The notes under the pieces: model-generated | The model's input: the letters and a program-made list of their open reading frames with translations, nothing else | Told to the model about the DNA's origin: nothing | Databases searched by the model: none | Program-made: the position numbers and the translations under genes | Part shown: one piece after another, positions 41,514 to 50,275 of the stretch | Position numbering within the stretch: position 1 is the stretch's first letter | How the letters are laid out: each line of letters starts with the position of its first letter | From: Streptomyces sp. LaPpAH-108 | Lineage (GTDB): Bacteria; Actinomycetota; Actinomycetes; Streptomycetales; Streptomycetaceae | Length of the DNA: 64,000 bases | Reading direction: 5' to 3' | Assembly (NCBI RefSeq): GCF_000373625.1 | Contig: NZ_KB891988.1 | Coordinates: 62,001 to 126,000, forward strand

Positions 41514-41903
41514 ATGCGATCACAGCGCACGAGGCGCCTCGTCGCGATGTCCGCCACCGGCCTGCTGCTGGCCGGAGGAGCCGCGATAGGCACCGCGGGC
41601 ACCGCCTCTGCAGCCCCGTCCCACAGCAACGACCACAGTTCCTACGGCAGGGACTGGGACAGGAACCACCACAACAACTGGTGGAACGACAACGACAGGG
41701 GCCGTCACCACCACAACAACTGGTGGAACGACAATGACTGGGGCCGGGGTGACTGGGGCTACGGCCACGGCCACGGCGGCCATGGTCACGACGGCTACGG
41801 CCACGGAGGCTACGGCCACGGCGGTCACGGCGGCGGTCATGGCGGTGGCCATGGCGGTCACGGCGGCGGTCATGGTGGCGGCCACGGTGGTCACGGACGC
41901 TGA
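41514..41903 (+). CDS. Secreted His/Gly-rich repeat protein (129 aa)
   Basis: A 129-residue protein with a Sec signal (SATGLLLAGGAAIGTAGTAS, cleaved near ASAA). The mature part has two copies of HHNNWWNDND and a long C-terminal tract of Gly-His repeats (GHGGHGHDGYGHGGYGHGG then GGHGGG units). Such tracts commonly bind divalent metals such as nickel, zinc or copper. GGAAGG at 41501-41506 precedes ATG 41514. The repeats are unit-based (GGH/GGGH), so length may vary between strains. Function may be extracellular metal buffering or spore-surface coating; neither is proved. Confidence 0.75.
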   Translation: MRSQRTRRLVAMSATGLLLAGGAAIGTAGTASAAPSHSNDHSSYGRDWDRNHHNNWWNDNDRGRHHHNNWWNDNDWGRGDWGYGHGHGGHGHDGYGHGGYGHGGHGGGHGGGHGGHGGGHGGGHGGHGR

Positions 41904-41920
41904 CTCACTCACCGCGATCT

Positions 41921-41962
41921 GAGCGCGATGTGCGGCCCTGGACGGGGCCGTGCATCGCGCTC
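41921..41962. terminator. Bidirectional terminator after the His-rich gene
   Basis: An 18-base arm (41921-41938) pairs with 41945-41962 with two weak positions. It lies between convergent genes. Confidence 0.6.
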
Positions 41963-41968
41963 GGCGCG

Positions 41969-42754
41969 TTAGAGCCCCGCTTCTGCCAGCAGATACGCGG
42001 TCATGGGGTCGTAGAAACGAGGGCTGACCACATGGTCGTCGAGCGGCACCGCCACCTGGAGGGTGCCCTCGGACTCGGCGAGGAAGAGCGCCGGGTCGTT
42101 GCAGTCGGCGTAGCCCACCGCGTCCACGCCGTGCTGCGCGGCGTACCCGGCCCAGCCGTGATCGGCCACCACGAGATCGGGCAGCGGGCGCCCGGCGCGC
42201 TCAAGTCCGGTGAGAATGGCGCGCATCGGCTCCCCTGAGTGGGTGTGCCAGAGCGTCGCGCCGTGCTCCAGGACGGCCACGTCCGCGAACTGCATGACGT
42301 AACCCTCCTCCGTCGTCAGCCCGTCGGGGATGACGACGATCTCGCAGCCCGCGGCGCGCAGCGCGGCGGCCGTGGCGCGGTGCACGTCGAGCAGGCCGCC
42401 GGGGTGCCCGGTCGCGAACAGCACCCGCTGCTCGCCCTCGGCCGCCTTGCGCAGCTGGGCCGCCATCCGGTCCAGCGCGTCCACGGTCAGTTCGGGGTCG
42501 ATGGTGTCCTGGCCGTAGCGGTGGCCCGGATCGTCGTTCACCCCGACCCGCTCGGCCATCACCGCGAGCACGTCCTGCTCGTCGGACCAGCGGTCGCCCA
42601 GCTCGAGACCGAGCCAGAAGTGACGGTCTCCGTTGGCGAGCCTGCGGTAGTGGGAGAGGTTGTTCTCGCGGGGAGTGGCGACGTCGCCCGCGATACGTGT
42701 TCTCACCAGATGCTCGACCAGTTCGGCGCGGCTGGGTGTCCCGGGTATCGGCAT
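41969..42754 (-). CDS. Phosphatase-like conserved protein
   Basis: A 261-residue protein, MPIPGTPSRAELVEHLVRTR at its start. I recall it as a highly conserved Streptomyces phosphatase annotation. Distinct features are TPRENNLSHYRRLANGDRHF, VLFATGHPGGLLDVHRATAA, EIVVIPDGLTTEEGYVMQFA, EHGATLWHTHSGEPMRAIL and DLVVADHGWAG, repeated His/Asp-containing loops suited to metal binding in a Rossmann-like fold. ATG 42754 is used; ATG 42763 is equally in frame. The reaction is not known. It lies downstream of the PucR regulator with a 59-bp gap. Confidence 0.7.
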   Translation of the reverse strand: MPIPGTPSRAELVEHLVRTRIAGDVATPRENNLSHYRRLANGDRHFWLGLELGDRWSDEQDVLAVMAERVGVNDDPGHRYGQDTIDPELTVDALDRMAAQLRKAAEGEQRVLFATGHPGGLLDVHRATAAALRAAGCEIVVIPDGLTTEEGYVMQFADVAVLEHGATLWHTHSGEPMRAILTGLERAGRPLPDLVVADHGWAGYAAQHGVDAVGYADCNDPALFLAESEGTLQVAVPLDDHVVSPRFYDPMTAYLLAEAGL

Positions 42755-42813
42755 GCCCCCCATTGTGGGGCAGCGGGCCGGGTGCCGTCTCCGCCCTCGC
42801 ACCGGTGCGGGCC

Positions 42814-45066
42814 TCAGCCCCGGCGCAGCGCGAACCACAGCTCCATCCGTACGTCCGGATCGTCCAGATCGGCCCCGAGCAGGGCCGCGCAGCGGGCGAT
42901 CCGCTGGCGCACGGTGTTGCGGTGGACGCCCAGCGCGACCGCCGTACGGTCCCAACTGCCGTGCAGCGAAAGCCAGGCGTGCAGCGTCTCGGCGAGCGCG
43001 GGGCCCGCGGCGAGCGGGGCGAGCAGGGCGCGGGCGTGCGCCTCGGCGTCCGCCGGGGGCACCAGGTCCGCGAGGCCAGGGCGGGCGCCGTGCCGCACCA
43101 GCGCGGTACGCGTCGCACGGGCGCGGGCCAGCGCGCGGGCCGCCTGCGCGTCGGCGGCGGCCCAGTCCGCGGGCCGCGCGGGCGCGCTCACCCCGAGCGT
43201 CCACCCGGGCTGCGGCTCGGGCTCCCGCCCGGCGGGCACCAGCACCCGTACGGCCTCCCGCGCGAGGTCCGTCAGCGGCGACCCCAGCGCCGCCCCCAGC
43301 GCGGCGGCGGCCACGGCGTCCGGCGCGCGCCCCTCGGGCCGCGCGTGCACGACGACCCACGGCTCCGGCCCCGGCCGCAGCAACGGCACGACCTCCTCCG
43401 GCGCGGCCCCCAGCAGCAACCGCACCAACGCCGACGACCGGTCCGCCCCCGCCCCGCTCTGATGCTCCCCGGTCAGCAACGACAGCAGCACGGCGGCGAC
43501 GGACGCGATGGTGTGATCCCCGGCGGTGCGCTGCGCGGCGGCCACCCCGAGCACGAACCCGCCGTTGCTGCCGAGGGCGTAGGCGGAGAGGTGGGTGCCG
43601 TGGTGGGTGTCGGTGGCGGAGGAGGGGGCCTGGCGGCCGGCCGGGGTGGGGGCGGTGGTGCCGGGGCGGTGGGGTGGGGTGTGGCCGGGCCGGGTGTCGG
43701 GGCCGGGCGTGGGTGCGGCGCTGTGGCCCGGGTCGGGGGTGACGGCCGTGCCGGGGCGGTGGGGTGGGGTGTGGCCAGGCTGGGGGTCGGGGCCGGGCGT
43801 GGGTGCGGCGCTGTGGCCCGGGTCGGGGGTGACGGCCGCACCGGGCGTCCGGTCGGCGCCGTGGGGCGGCTGGGGGAGGGCGCTCAGCTGTCGCGTGCCG
43901 GGGGCGGTCTCCGCTGGTGACTCGGTGCCGGGGGCCGTCCGCCGTGCGTCCTGGCCCGGCCCGGGTGCGGACGGCCCGCCCGGCTGCTCACCGGGTACGG
44001 CTCGGGTTCCGGGGCCGGTCGCGGGTGTGGCTGGTCCCGAGTGTGCTGCGGCCGGGTTGTCGCCAGGGGCTGGTCCGTCCGCCGGGCTGCTGCCCGGTGG
44101 GCCGCCGGGTGCGGCTTGAGTTCCGGTGCTGGTCGTGGGTGTGGTCGGTCCCGAGTGTGCTGCGGCCGGGTTGTCGCCAGGGGCTGGTCCGTCCGCCGGG
44201 CCGCTGCTCGGTAGGTCGCCGGGTGCGGCTTCGGGGGTGGGTGTTGCCGGGCCGGGGTGTCCTGCGGAGGGGGCGTCGCCGGGTGCCGGGCGGCTGCCTG
44301 GCTGTCGGGTTCCGGGCGCGGTGGCCGCGCTGCGGTCAGGGGTCGGGCGGCTCTCGCCGGTTTCCGTCGCGTCGCGCTCCGGTGTTCGGTCCTCGCCGGG
44401 TGCCGGGGTGGGCAGCGGGCGTACCACCGACGCCAGCCGGGCCAGTGCCTCCCGAGGGTCCGGGGTCGTCGTGCGGCCCGCGGCGGCGATCGCCGTGCCG
44501 TCGGGGCCGTAGAGCACCGCGTGGGCCGCGAGGCGCTGGGCGAGTTGGCGGAGGACGGAGGGGACCGGGTCGGGGCGGGAGGCGGCGGCGGTCAGGCTCT
44601 GCTGGGCCTCGGTGACGCGGCGGAGTTCGGCGAGCCGGGCCTGGGCCATCAGCTGCCAGACGGCGCGGGCGATGCCGGAGAAGGTCGTACGGGGCGGGAC
44701 TTCCAGCAGCGGCAGGCCGTACGCCTCGCACGCCGCGACCAGCGCGCGCGGCACCGTGTCGTGCACCGGGGCGAGACCGAAGCCGAGTGCGGCGCCGCCC
44801 GCCGCGACGATCCGGGAGACGTAGTCGTCGAAGTACGCCCCCGACCCCGCCGCCTCCGGGACGTGCACCCCCGCCGTGAGCAGCAGCTCGCCGCCCAGGA
44901 GATAGGGGTACGGGTCGGCCATCTCCGAGGTGTGCGCCCAGTGGATCACCGTGTCCGGGTCCTCGGGGCCCGCGATCTGCCGCAGCCCCAGGTCCTCCCG
45001 CGCGAGCAGGGCGGAGAGCGGCACGGGTGGGGTCGGCGGCACGGCCGGGGTGATCGGGTCCGTCAT
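42814..45066 (-). CDS. PucR-family regulator with a long repeat-expanded linker
   Basis: A 750-residue regulator, far longer than the usual ~500. Residues about 15-125 are the PucR N-terminal domain (PLSALLAREDLGLRQIAGPE, then HTSEMADPYPYLLGGELLLT). Residues about 695-745 are the C-terminal HTH (LHGSWDRTAVALGVHRNTVR). A ~270-residue Pro/Ala/Thr/Gly linker at about 230-500 contains two internal tandem repeats: a 38-residue unit with DGPAPGDNPAAAHSGP and a 30-residue unit with TPDPGHSAAPTPGPD. It is divergent from the symporter-agmatinase-TPP operon, which it probably controls, as PucR proteins often govern nitrogen-compound catabolism. N-terminus MTDPITPAVPPTPPVPLSA. Confidence 0.88.
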   Translation of the reverse strand: MTDPITPAVPPTPPVPLSALLAREDLGLRQIAGPEDPDTVIHWAHTSEMADPYPYLLGGELLLTAGVHVPEAAGSGAYFDDYVSRIVAAGGAALGFGLAPVHDTVPRALVAACEAYGLPLLEVPPRTTFSGIARAVWQLMAQARLAELRRVTEAQQSLTAAASRPDPVPSVLRQLAQRLAAHAVLYGPDGTAIAAAGRTTTPDPREALARLASVVRPLPTPAPGEDRTPERDATETGESRPTPDRSAATAPGTRQPGSRPAPGDAPSAGHPGPATPTPEAAPGDLPSSGPADGPAPGDNPAAAHSGPTTPTTSTGTQAAPGGPPGSSPADGPAPGDNPAAAHSGPATPATGPGTRAVPGEQPGGPSAPGPGQDARRTAPGTESPAETAPGTRQLSALPQPPHGADRTPGAAVTPDPGHSAAPTPGPDPQPGHTPPHRPGTAVTPDPGHSAAPTPGPDTRPGHTPPHRPGTTAPTPAGRQAPSSATDTHHGTHLSAYALGSNGGFVLGVAAAQRTAGDHTIASVAAVLLSLLTGEHQSGAGADRSSALVRLLLGAAPEEVVPLLRPGPEPWVVVHARPEGRAPDAVAAAALGAALGSPLTDLAREAVRVLVPAGREPEPQPGWTLGVSAPARPADWAAADAQAARALARARATRTALVRHGARPGLADLVPPADAEAHARALLAPLAAGPALAETLHAWLSLHGSWDRTAVALGVHRNTVRQRIARCAALLGADLDDPDVRMELWFALRRG
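43659..43838. repeat. 90-bp tandem repeat (two units) inside the PucR gene
   Basis: Two nearly identical 90-bp units begin at 43659 and 43749 and each encodes 30 residues of the linker, keeping frame. A separate unit of about 114 bp recurs near 44041 and 44155 in the same linker. Confidence 0.85.
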
Positions 45067-45259
45067 GCTGTGCGATTCCTCCGTCCCACCCCGTTCGAGT
45101 GGATGAAACGTACACTTCGCAGTCGCTTTCCGGCCACCTAATCTCTAGGCGGAACGGCAGCCACGGGTACGGGCGGATGTCCCCGTGAACCGCTGCCGTC
45201 GCACCCCCACGACACCGCACGACACGCCACCGGACTGCGCGCGAAGGAGGGCCCCGCTC

Positions 45260-46720
45260 ATGGCCGTCGACTACACAGTGATCGTCGTCTATCTCGTCGG
45301 AATGCTGGCCATGGGCTGGTGGGGGATGCGCCGGGCCAGGTCGAAGAGCGAGTTCCTGGTGGCGGGCCGCCGCCTGGGCCCCGCCATGTACTCCGGCACC
45401 ATGGCCGCGATCGTCCTCGGCGGCGCGTCCACCATCGGCGGCGTCGGCCTCGGCTACAAGTACGGCCTCTCCGGCGCCTGGATGGTCTTCGCCATCGGCC
45501 TCGGCCTGCTGGCCCTCTCGGTGTTCTTCTCGGCCCGGATCGCCCGCCTGAAGGTCTACACCGTCTCCGAGATGCTGGATCTGCGCTACGGCGGACGGGC
45601 CGGGGTCATCTCCGGCGTCGTCATGTGGGCGTACACCCTCATGCTCGCCGTGACCTCCACCATCGCCTACGCCACGATCTTCGACGTGCTGTTCGACATG
45701 AACCGCACCCTCGCGATCGTCCTCGGCGGCTCCATCGTCGTCGCGTACTCCACCCTCGGCGGCATGTGGTCGATCACGCTCACCGACATGGTGCAGTTCG
45801 TGGTGAAGACCATCGGCGTCCTGCTCCTGCTGCTGCCCATCGCCGTGGTCAAGGCGGGCGGCTTCTCGGAGATGAAGGCCAAGCTGCCCACCGAGTACTT
45901 CGACCCGCTGGGCATCGGCGGCGAGACGATCTTCACCTATGTGCTGATCTACACCTTCGGCATGCTGATCGGCCAGGACATCTGGCAGCGCGTGTTCACC
46001 GCCCGCGACGACCGCACCGCCAAGTGGGGCGGCACGGTGGCGGGCACCTACTGTCTGGCCTACGCCGTCGCGGGCGCCGTCATCGGCACCGCCGCCAAGG
46101 TCCTCTACCCCAAGCTGGCCAACCCGGACGACGCGTTCGCGACCATCGTCAAGGACGAACTCCCCATCGGCGTACGGGGCCTGGTGCTGGCCGCCGCCCT
46201 CGCCGCCGTGATGTCCACTTCCTCCGGCGCCCTGATCGCCTGCGCGACCGTCGCCAACAACGACATCTGGTCCCGGCTGCGCGGCCTGGTCCGCCCGGGC
46301 GGCGAGGAGCACGACGAGGTCAAGGGCAACCGCGTCTTCATCCTGATCATGGGCCTCGCGGTGATCGGCACCGCCATCGCCCTGAACAACGTGGTCGAGG
46401 CGCTGACCGTCGCGTACAACCTCCTCGTCGGCGGCCTGCTCGTGCCCATCCTCGGCGGGCTGCTGTGGAAGCGCGGCACCGTGCAGGGCGCGCTGGCCTC
46501 CGTGATCGTCGGCGGCCTCGCGGTGATCGGCCTGATGGCGGCCTACGGCATCCTCGCCAACGAGCCCGTCTACTACGGCCTGCTCGCCTCCCTCGCCGCC
46601 TATGTCGTCGTCTCGCTGGCCACCAGGCCCACCGACGAGCGCGTCCTCGCCGTCTGGCGCGACCGCCTCGCCGGGAAGTCCCCCGAACTCGCGTCCGAAC
46701 CGGTCCCGGCTCACCAGTAG
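45260..46720 (+). CDS. Sodium:solute symporter family transporter
   Basis: A 486-residue SSS-family permease with 13 or so predicted helices. [20 protein letters not shown] is helix 1, [20 protein letters not shown] the conserved cytoplasmic loop and helix 2, [20 protein letters not shown] the Na2-site helix, and [20 protein letters not shown] the typical central motif. GAAGGAGG at 45242-45249 precedes ATG 45260, which excludes an upstream frame start. It is first in an operon with an agmatinase-family enzyme and a TPP enzyme, so the substrate is probably a guanidino compound, polyamine precursor or related nitrogen source. Inner membrane. Confidence 0.9.
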   Translation: MAVDYTVIVVYLVGMLAMGWWGMRRARSKSEFLVAGRRLGPAMYSGTMAAIVLGGASTIGGVGLGYKYGLSGAWMVFAIGLGLLALSVFFSARIARLKVYTVSEMLDLRYGGRAGVISGVVMWAYTLMLAVTSTIAYATIFDVLFDMNRTLAIVLGGSIVVAYSTLGGMWSITLTDMVQFVVKTIGVLLLLLPIAVVKAGGFSEMKAKLPTEYFDPLGIGGETIFTYVLIYTFGMLIGQDIWQRVFTARDDRTAKWGGTVAGTYCLAYAVAGAVIGTAAKVLYPKLANPDDAFATIVKDELPIGVRGLVLAAALAAVMSTSSGALIACATVANNDIWSRLRGLVRPGGEEHDEVKGNRVFILIMGLAVIGTAIALNNVVEALTVAYNLLVGGLLVPILGGLLWKRGTVQGALASVIVGGLAVIGLMAAYGILANEPVYYGLLASLAAYVVVSLATRPTDERVLAVWRDRLAGKSPELASEPVPAHQ

Positions 46721-46776
46721 AGTCGTACGGAAAGCAGTACATGCGCGACGAAGCGCAAGGAAGAAGGCATTTCACG

Positions 46777-47748
46777 ATGAGCAGCTCCGAGACGCCCCGC
46801 GGGCCCGTCGACTCCTCCCGCGTCCCGCGCTACGCGGGCCCCGCCACCTTCGCCCGGCTGCCCCGGCTGGACGAGGTCGGCCGCGCGGACGTCGCCGTGG
46901 TCGGCGTGCCGTTCGACTCCGGCGTCTCGTACCGGCCGGGCGCCCGCTTCGGCGGCAACGCCATCCGCGAGGCGTCCCGGCTGCTGCGCCCGTACAACCC
47001 CGCGCAGGACGCGTCCCCCTTCGCCCTCGCGCAGGTCGCGGACGGCGGCGACATCGCCGTGAACCCGTTCAACATCAACGAGGCCGTCGACACCATCGAG
47101 GCCGCCGCCGACGACCTCCTCGGCACCGGCGCCCGGCTGATGACGCTGGGCGGCGACCACACCATCGCGCTGCCGCTGCTGCGCTCGGTCGCCAAGAAGC
47201 ACGGCCCGGTCGCGCTGCTGCACTTCGACGCACACCTGGACACCTGGGACACGTACTTCGGCGCCGAGTACACCCACGGCACCCCCTTCCGGCGCGCGGT
47301 GGAGGAGGGCATCCTCGACACCTCCGCGCTCTCGCACGTGGGCACGCGCGGCCCGCTGTACGGCAAGCAGGACCTCACGGACGACGAGAAGATGGGCTTC
47401 GGCATCGTCACCTCGGCGGACGTCTACCGGCGGGGCGCCGACGAGGTCGCCGACCAGCTGCGCCAGCGCATCGGGGACCGCCCGCTGTACATCTCCATCG
47501 ACATCGACTGCCTCGACCCGGCCCACGCTCCCGGCACCGGCACCCCCGAGGCGGGCGGCATGACCTCCCGCGAGCTGCTGGAGATCCTGCGCGGCCTGGC
47601 CTCGTGCAACCTGGTCTCGGCGGACGTGGTGGAGGTCGCCCCGGCCTACGACCACGCCGAGATCACCTCGGTCGCGGCCTCCCACACCGCGTACGAACTG
47701 ACCACGATCATGAGCCGTCAGATCGCGGCGGCCCGGAAGGACGCGTAA
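46777..47748 (+). CDS. speB: Agmatinase-family ureohydrolase
   Basis: A 323-residue Mn2+ ureohydrolase that releases urea from a guanidino substrate. Metal motifs are [28 protein letters not shown], and [20 protein letters not shown], with [18 protein letters not shown] a substrate-side loop. GGAAGAAGG at 46759-46767 precedes ATG 46777. It lies 56 bp after the symporter gene and six bp before the TPP enzyme. SpeB is the customary name, but agmatine, guanidinobutyrate and guanidinopropionate hydrolases cannot be separated by eye. A PucR regulator upstream fits nitrogen-source use. Confidence 0.9.
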   Translation: MSSSETPRGPVDSSRVPRYAGPATFARLPRLDEVGRADVAVVGVPFDSGVSYRPGARFGGNAIREASRLLRPYNPAQDASPFALAQVADGGDIAVNPFNINEAVDTIEAAADDLLGTGARLMTLGGDHTIALPLLRSVAKKHGPVALLHFDAHLDTWDTYFGAEYTHGTPFRRAVEEGILDTSALSHVGTRGPLYGKQDLTDDEKMGFGIVTSADVYRRGADEVADQLRQRIGDRPLYISIDIDCLDPAHAPGTGTPEAGGMTSRELLEILRGLASCNLVSADVVEVAPAYDHAEITSVAASHTAYELTTIMSRQIAAARKDA

Positions 47749-47753
47749 GCGCA

Positions 47754-49439
47754 GTGACTCACGACCACGACCTGGTGCTCCGCCCGACGCAGGCGCAGAT
47801 CTCCGCCGCCCTGAACCCTCCTCCCGGGCGCAACGGCGGCGACCTGGTCGTGGAGACCCTGGCCGGGCTCGGCGCGACGACCGTCTTCGGGCTGCCCGGC
47901 CAGCACGCGCTCGGCATGTTCGACGCGCTGCGCCGCTCCTCGCTGCGCTACATCGGGCTGCGGGTGGAGAACAACGCGGGCTTCGCGGCGGACGCGTACG
48001 GCCGGATCACGGGGGAGGCGGCGCCGCTGCTGCTCTCCACGGGTCCGGGCGCGCTCACGTCCCTGGCCGCGCTCCAGGAGGCGGCGTCGGCGTCGGCGCC
48101 CGTCCTGGCGATCAGCAGCCAGATCCCGACGGCGGGGCTGGGCGGCGGCCGGCACGGGTATCTCCATGAACTCCCGGACCAGTCCGCCTCGTTCCGGGGC
48201 GTGGTGAAGTCGGTTCACACGGTGCGCTCGCAGTCGCAGATCCCGTCGGCCATCGCGGAGGCGTGGCGTTCCGCGCTGACCGCTCCGCACGGGCCGGTGT
48301 GGGTGGAGATCCCGCAGGACGTGCTCCTCGCGGAGACCTCGCTGCCCGTGGTGACGGCCCCGGACGCGACGCCGGAGGAGCTGGTCCCGCGCGTCGAACT
48401 CACGGCGGTGGCGGCGGACTTGCTGTCCCGTGCGGAGCGTCCCGCGATCATCGCGGGCGGGGGAGTCGTACGGTCGGACGCCTCGGGCAAGCTGCGTCAG
48501 CTCGCGGAGAAGCTGGACGCCCCCGTGGTGACGACCTTCGGAGGCAAGGGCGCCTTCCCCTGGGAGCACCCGCTGTCCCTCCAGTCCTGGCTGGAGGACC
48601 GGCACACGACGGACTTCCTGGAGGACGCGGACGTACTTCTGGTCGTCGGCTCGGGCCTCGGTGAACTCTCCTCGAACTACCACACGTTCAAGCCGCGCGG
48701 CCGGGTGATCCAGATCGAGGCGGACCTCGGCAAGCTGGAGTCCAACCACCCGGCGCTGGGCATCCACGCGGACGCCCGCCTCGCGCTCCAGGCGCTCCTG
48801 GAGACGGTGGAGGAGCGGACGGACGCGTCGGCGGCGGACCGGGTGCGGGAACTTCTCGCGAAGGTCACGGCACGCATCGCCGCCCAGGAACTCACCCTGG
48901 AACAGGACGTGTTGGCCTCGGTACGGAAGGCGCTGCCTCCCGGCTCCCCGTCCTTCTGGGACATGACGATCCTCGCCTACTGGGCCTGGTCCGCCTTCGA
49001 CCCCCGCGGCGCCAACACCATGCACTCCGCCCAGGGCGCCGGCGGCCTCGGCTACGGCTTCCCGGCGGCCCTCGGCGCGGCGGCGGCGGACCCCACCCGC
49101 CCGGTCCTGGCGGTCTCCGGCGACGGCGGCGCCCTGTACTCCATCGCGGAGCTGGCGACGGCCCGCCAGTACGACCTCCCCGTCACCTGGCTCATCGTGG
49201 ACGACGGCGGCTACGGCATCCTCCGCGAATACATGACAGACGCCTTCGGCGAACCGACGGCGACGGAACTGACCCGCCCGGACTACGTGGCGCTGGCGGA
49301 GTCCTTCGGGGTACCGGGCACCCTGACCTCTCCGGAGACCCTGGAGGCGGACCTGTCCAAGGCGCTGGCGACTCCGGGGCCTTCGGTGGTGGTGCTTCCG
49401 GCGGTGCTGCGGATGTTCGCGCCGACGCATCTGGACTGA
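47754..49439 (+). CDS. Thiamine-pyrophosphate enzyme, acetolactate synthase-like
   Basis: A 561-residue TPP-dependent enzyme with the three domains of the ALS/POX family: N-terminal PYR (TVFGLPGQHALGMFDALRRS, then RVENNAGFAADAYGRITGEA with the catalytic Glu), central domain (IIAGGGVVRSDASGKLRQLA) and C-terminal PP (AVSGDGGALYSIAELATARQ, then VDDGGYGILREYMTDAFG, the GDGG...N/D-type metal motif). GTG 47754 begins six bases after the agmatinase stop. Which alpha-keto acid it decarboxylates is unknown. In this operon it may process a keto-acid derived from the guanidino substrate. Confidence 0.88.
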   Translation: MTHDHDLVLRPTQAQISAALNPPPGRNGGDLVVETLAGLGATTVFGLPGQHALGMFDALRRSSLRYIGLRVENNAGFAADAYGRITGEAAPLLLSTGPGALTSLAALQEAASASAPVLAISSQIPTAGLGGGRHGYLHELPDQSASFRGVVKSVHTVRSQSQIPSAIAEAWRSALTAPHGPVWVEIPQDVLLAETSLPVVTAPDATPEELVPRVELTAVAADLLSRAERPAIIAGGGVVRSDASGKLRQLAEKLDAPVVTTFGGKGAFPWEHPLSLQSWLEDRHTTDFLEDADVLLVVGSGLGELSSNYHTFKPRGRVIQIEADLGKLESNHPALGIHADARLALQALLETVEERTDASAADRVRELLAKVTARIAAQELTLEQDVLASVRKALPPGSPSFWDMTILAYWAWSAFDPRGANTMHSAQGAGGLGYGFPAALGAAAADPTRPVLAVSGDGGALYSIAELATARQYDLPVTWLIVDDGGYGILREYMTDAFGEPTATELTRPDYVALAESFGVPGTLTSPETLEADLSKALATPGPSVVVLPAVLRMFAPTHLD

Positions 49440-49445
49440 CGGCCG

Positions 49446-50144
49446 TCACTCCCCGGCCGCGTCGAGCAGCACCCGTGCCAGCTCGCGCGGCCGGGAGAAC
49501 ATCGGCCAGTGCCCGGTGTCCATCCGGACGAGGCGCCAGTGCCCGGCGGCCACCAACTCGGCCACGTCGTCGTCGGGTTCGTCCCCGGCGGGTCCGCACA
49601 GGACATAGGTCGCCTTCAGGGTGCCGAGCGGGCGGGTGAGTACGGCGGGCTCGGTCAGCGTGGGGCCCGGGTGGGGCGTGGAGTTGCTGACGATCCGCGC
49701 GATCTGTTCCTCGGTGAGCCCGTGTCCGTCGTAGTGGGAGGCGGGGGCGACGGGCCAGAAGCCGTTGTTCTGAGCGACGGCCTGTTTCAGCGCCACCCCG
49801 CCGTCGGGCCATTGCGAGGCGAACGACTCTCCGTCGACCGGAACACTGGAGTCGACGAACACCACCCGCGCCAGCCGCTCCCCGATCCGCTCCGCGGCCT
49901 GGCCCACCGGGACACCGGCGTAGCTGTGCCCCACCAGGACGACTTCGCGCAGATCGTGCCGCTCGACTTCGTCGACGATGTCCTGAACGTGGGTCCGCTG
50001 CCCGGCCGTTACGCCCCGCCGGTCGGCGAGACCGGAGAGCGTCAACGAGTGAACGCCGTGACCGGCTTCCCGCAGGAGCGGTACGACGCCGTCCCAGGCC
50101 CATGAGCCGAGACGGGCGCCGGGGACGAGTACGAAGGCGGTCAT
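49446..50144 (-). CDS. Alpha/beta-fold hydrolase
   Basis: A 232-residue hydrolase: MTAFVLVPGARLGSWAWDGV (oxyanion-hole region), VVLVGHSYAGVPVGQA with the nucleophile serine in GHSYAG, VVFVDSSVP following strand and a C-terminal MDTGHWPMFSRPRELA carrying the catalytic histidine. It resembles hydroxynitrile lyase/esterase-type members (about 230 residues). The upstream sequence has TACCCT six bases before the ATG and no ribosome binding site, suggesting a leaderless mRNA. It converges with the TPP operon, six bp between stops. The substrate is unknown. Confidence 0.88.
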   Translation of the reverse strand: MTAFVLVPGARLGSWAWDGVVPLLREAGHGVHSLTLSGLADRRGVTAGQRTHVQDIVDEVERHDLREVVLVGHSYAGVPVGQAAERIGERLARVVFVDSSVPVDGESFASQWPDGGVALKQAVAQNNGFWPVAPASHYDGHGLTEEQIARIVSNSTPHPGPTLTEPAVLTRPLGTLKATYVLCGPAGDEPDDDVAELVAAGHWRLVRMDTGHWPMFSRPRELARVLLDAAGE

Positions 50145-50150
50145 GGGGGC

Positions 50151-50156
50151 AGGGTA
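50151..50156 (-). promoter_or_regulatory. -10 element of a likely leaderless promoter
   Basis: On the minus strand TACCCT ends six bases before the hydrolase ATG (50144), placing transcription start at the initiation codon. No -35 motif is obvious. Confidence 0.4.
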
Positions 50157-50275
50157 GCGGCCGGGGAGTTTCTGCGGGTGGGGCGCGGGGAACGGCGCGA
50201 CCAGCCACAGCGGACCCGCACGCGCCCCCAACCTGCACCCCCACGGCGATATCTCTCGAAAACACCCTGCGCGAC

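Noticed and set aside
41255-41629. Minus-strand 124-residue frame opposite the His-rich gene leader
   Set aside because: No ribosome binding site or domain, and it overlaps the signal peptide region of the plus-strand secreted protein.
41800-41903. CRISPR-like or tandem DNA repeat in the His-rich gene
   Set aside because: The short repeats follow codon units for Gly and His and lie in one reading frame; there are no spacers.
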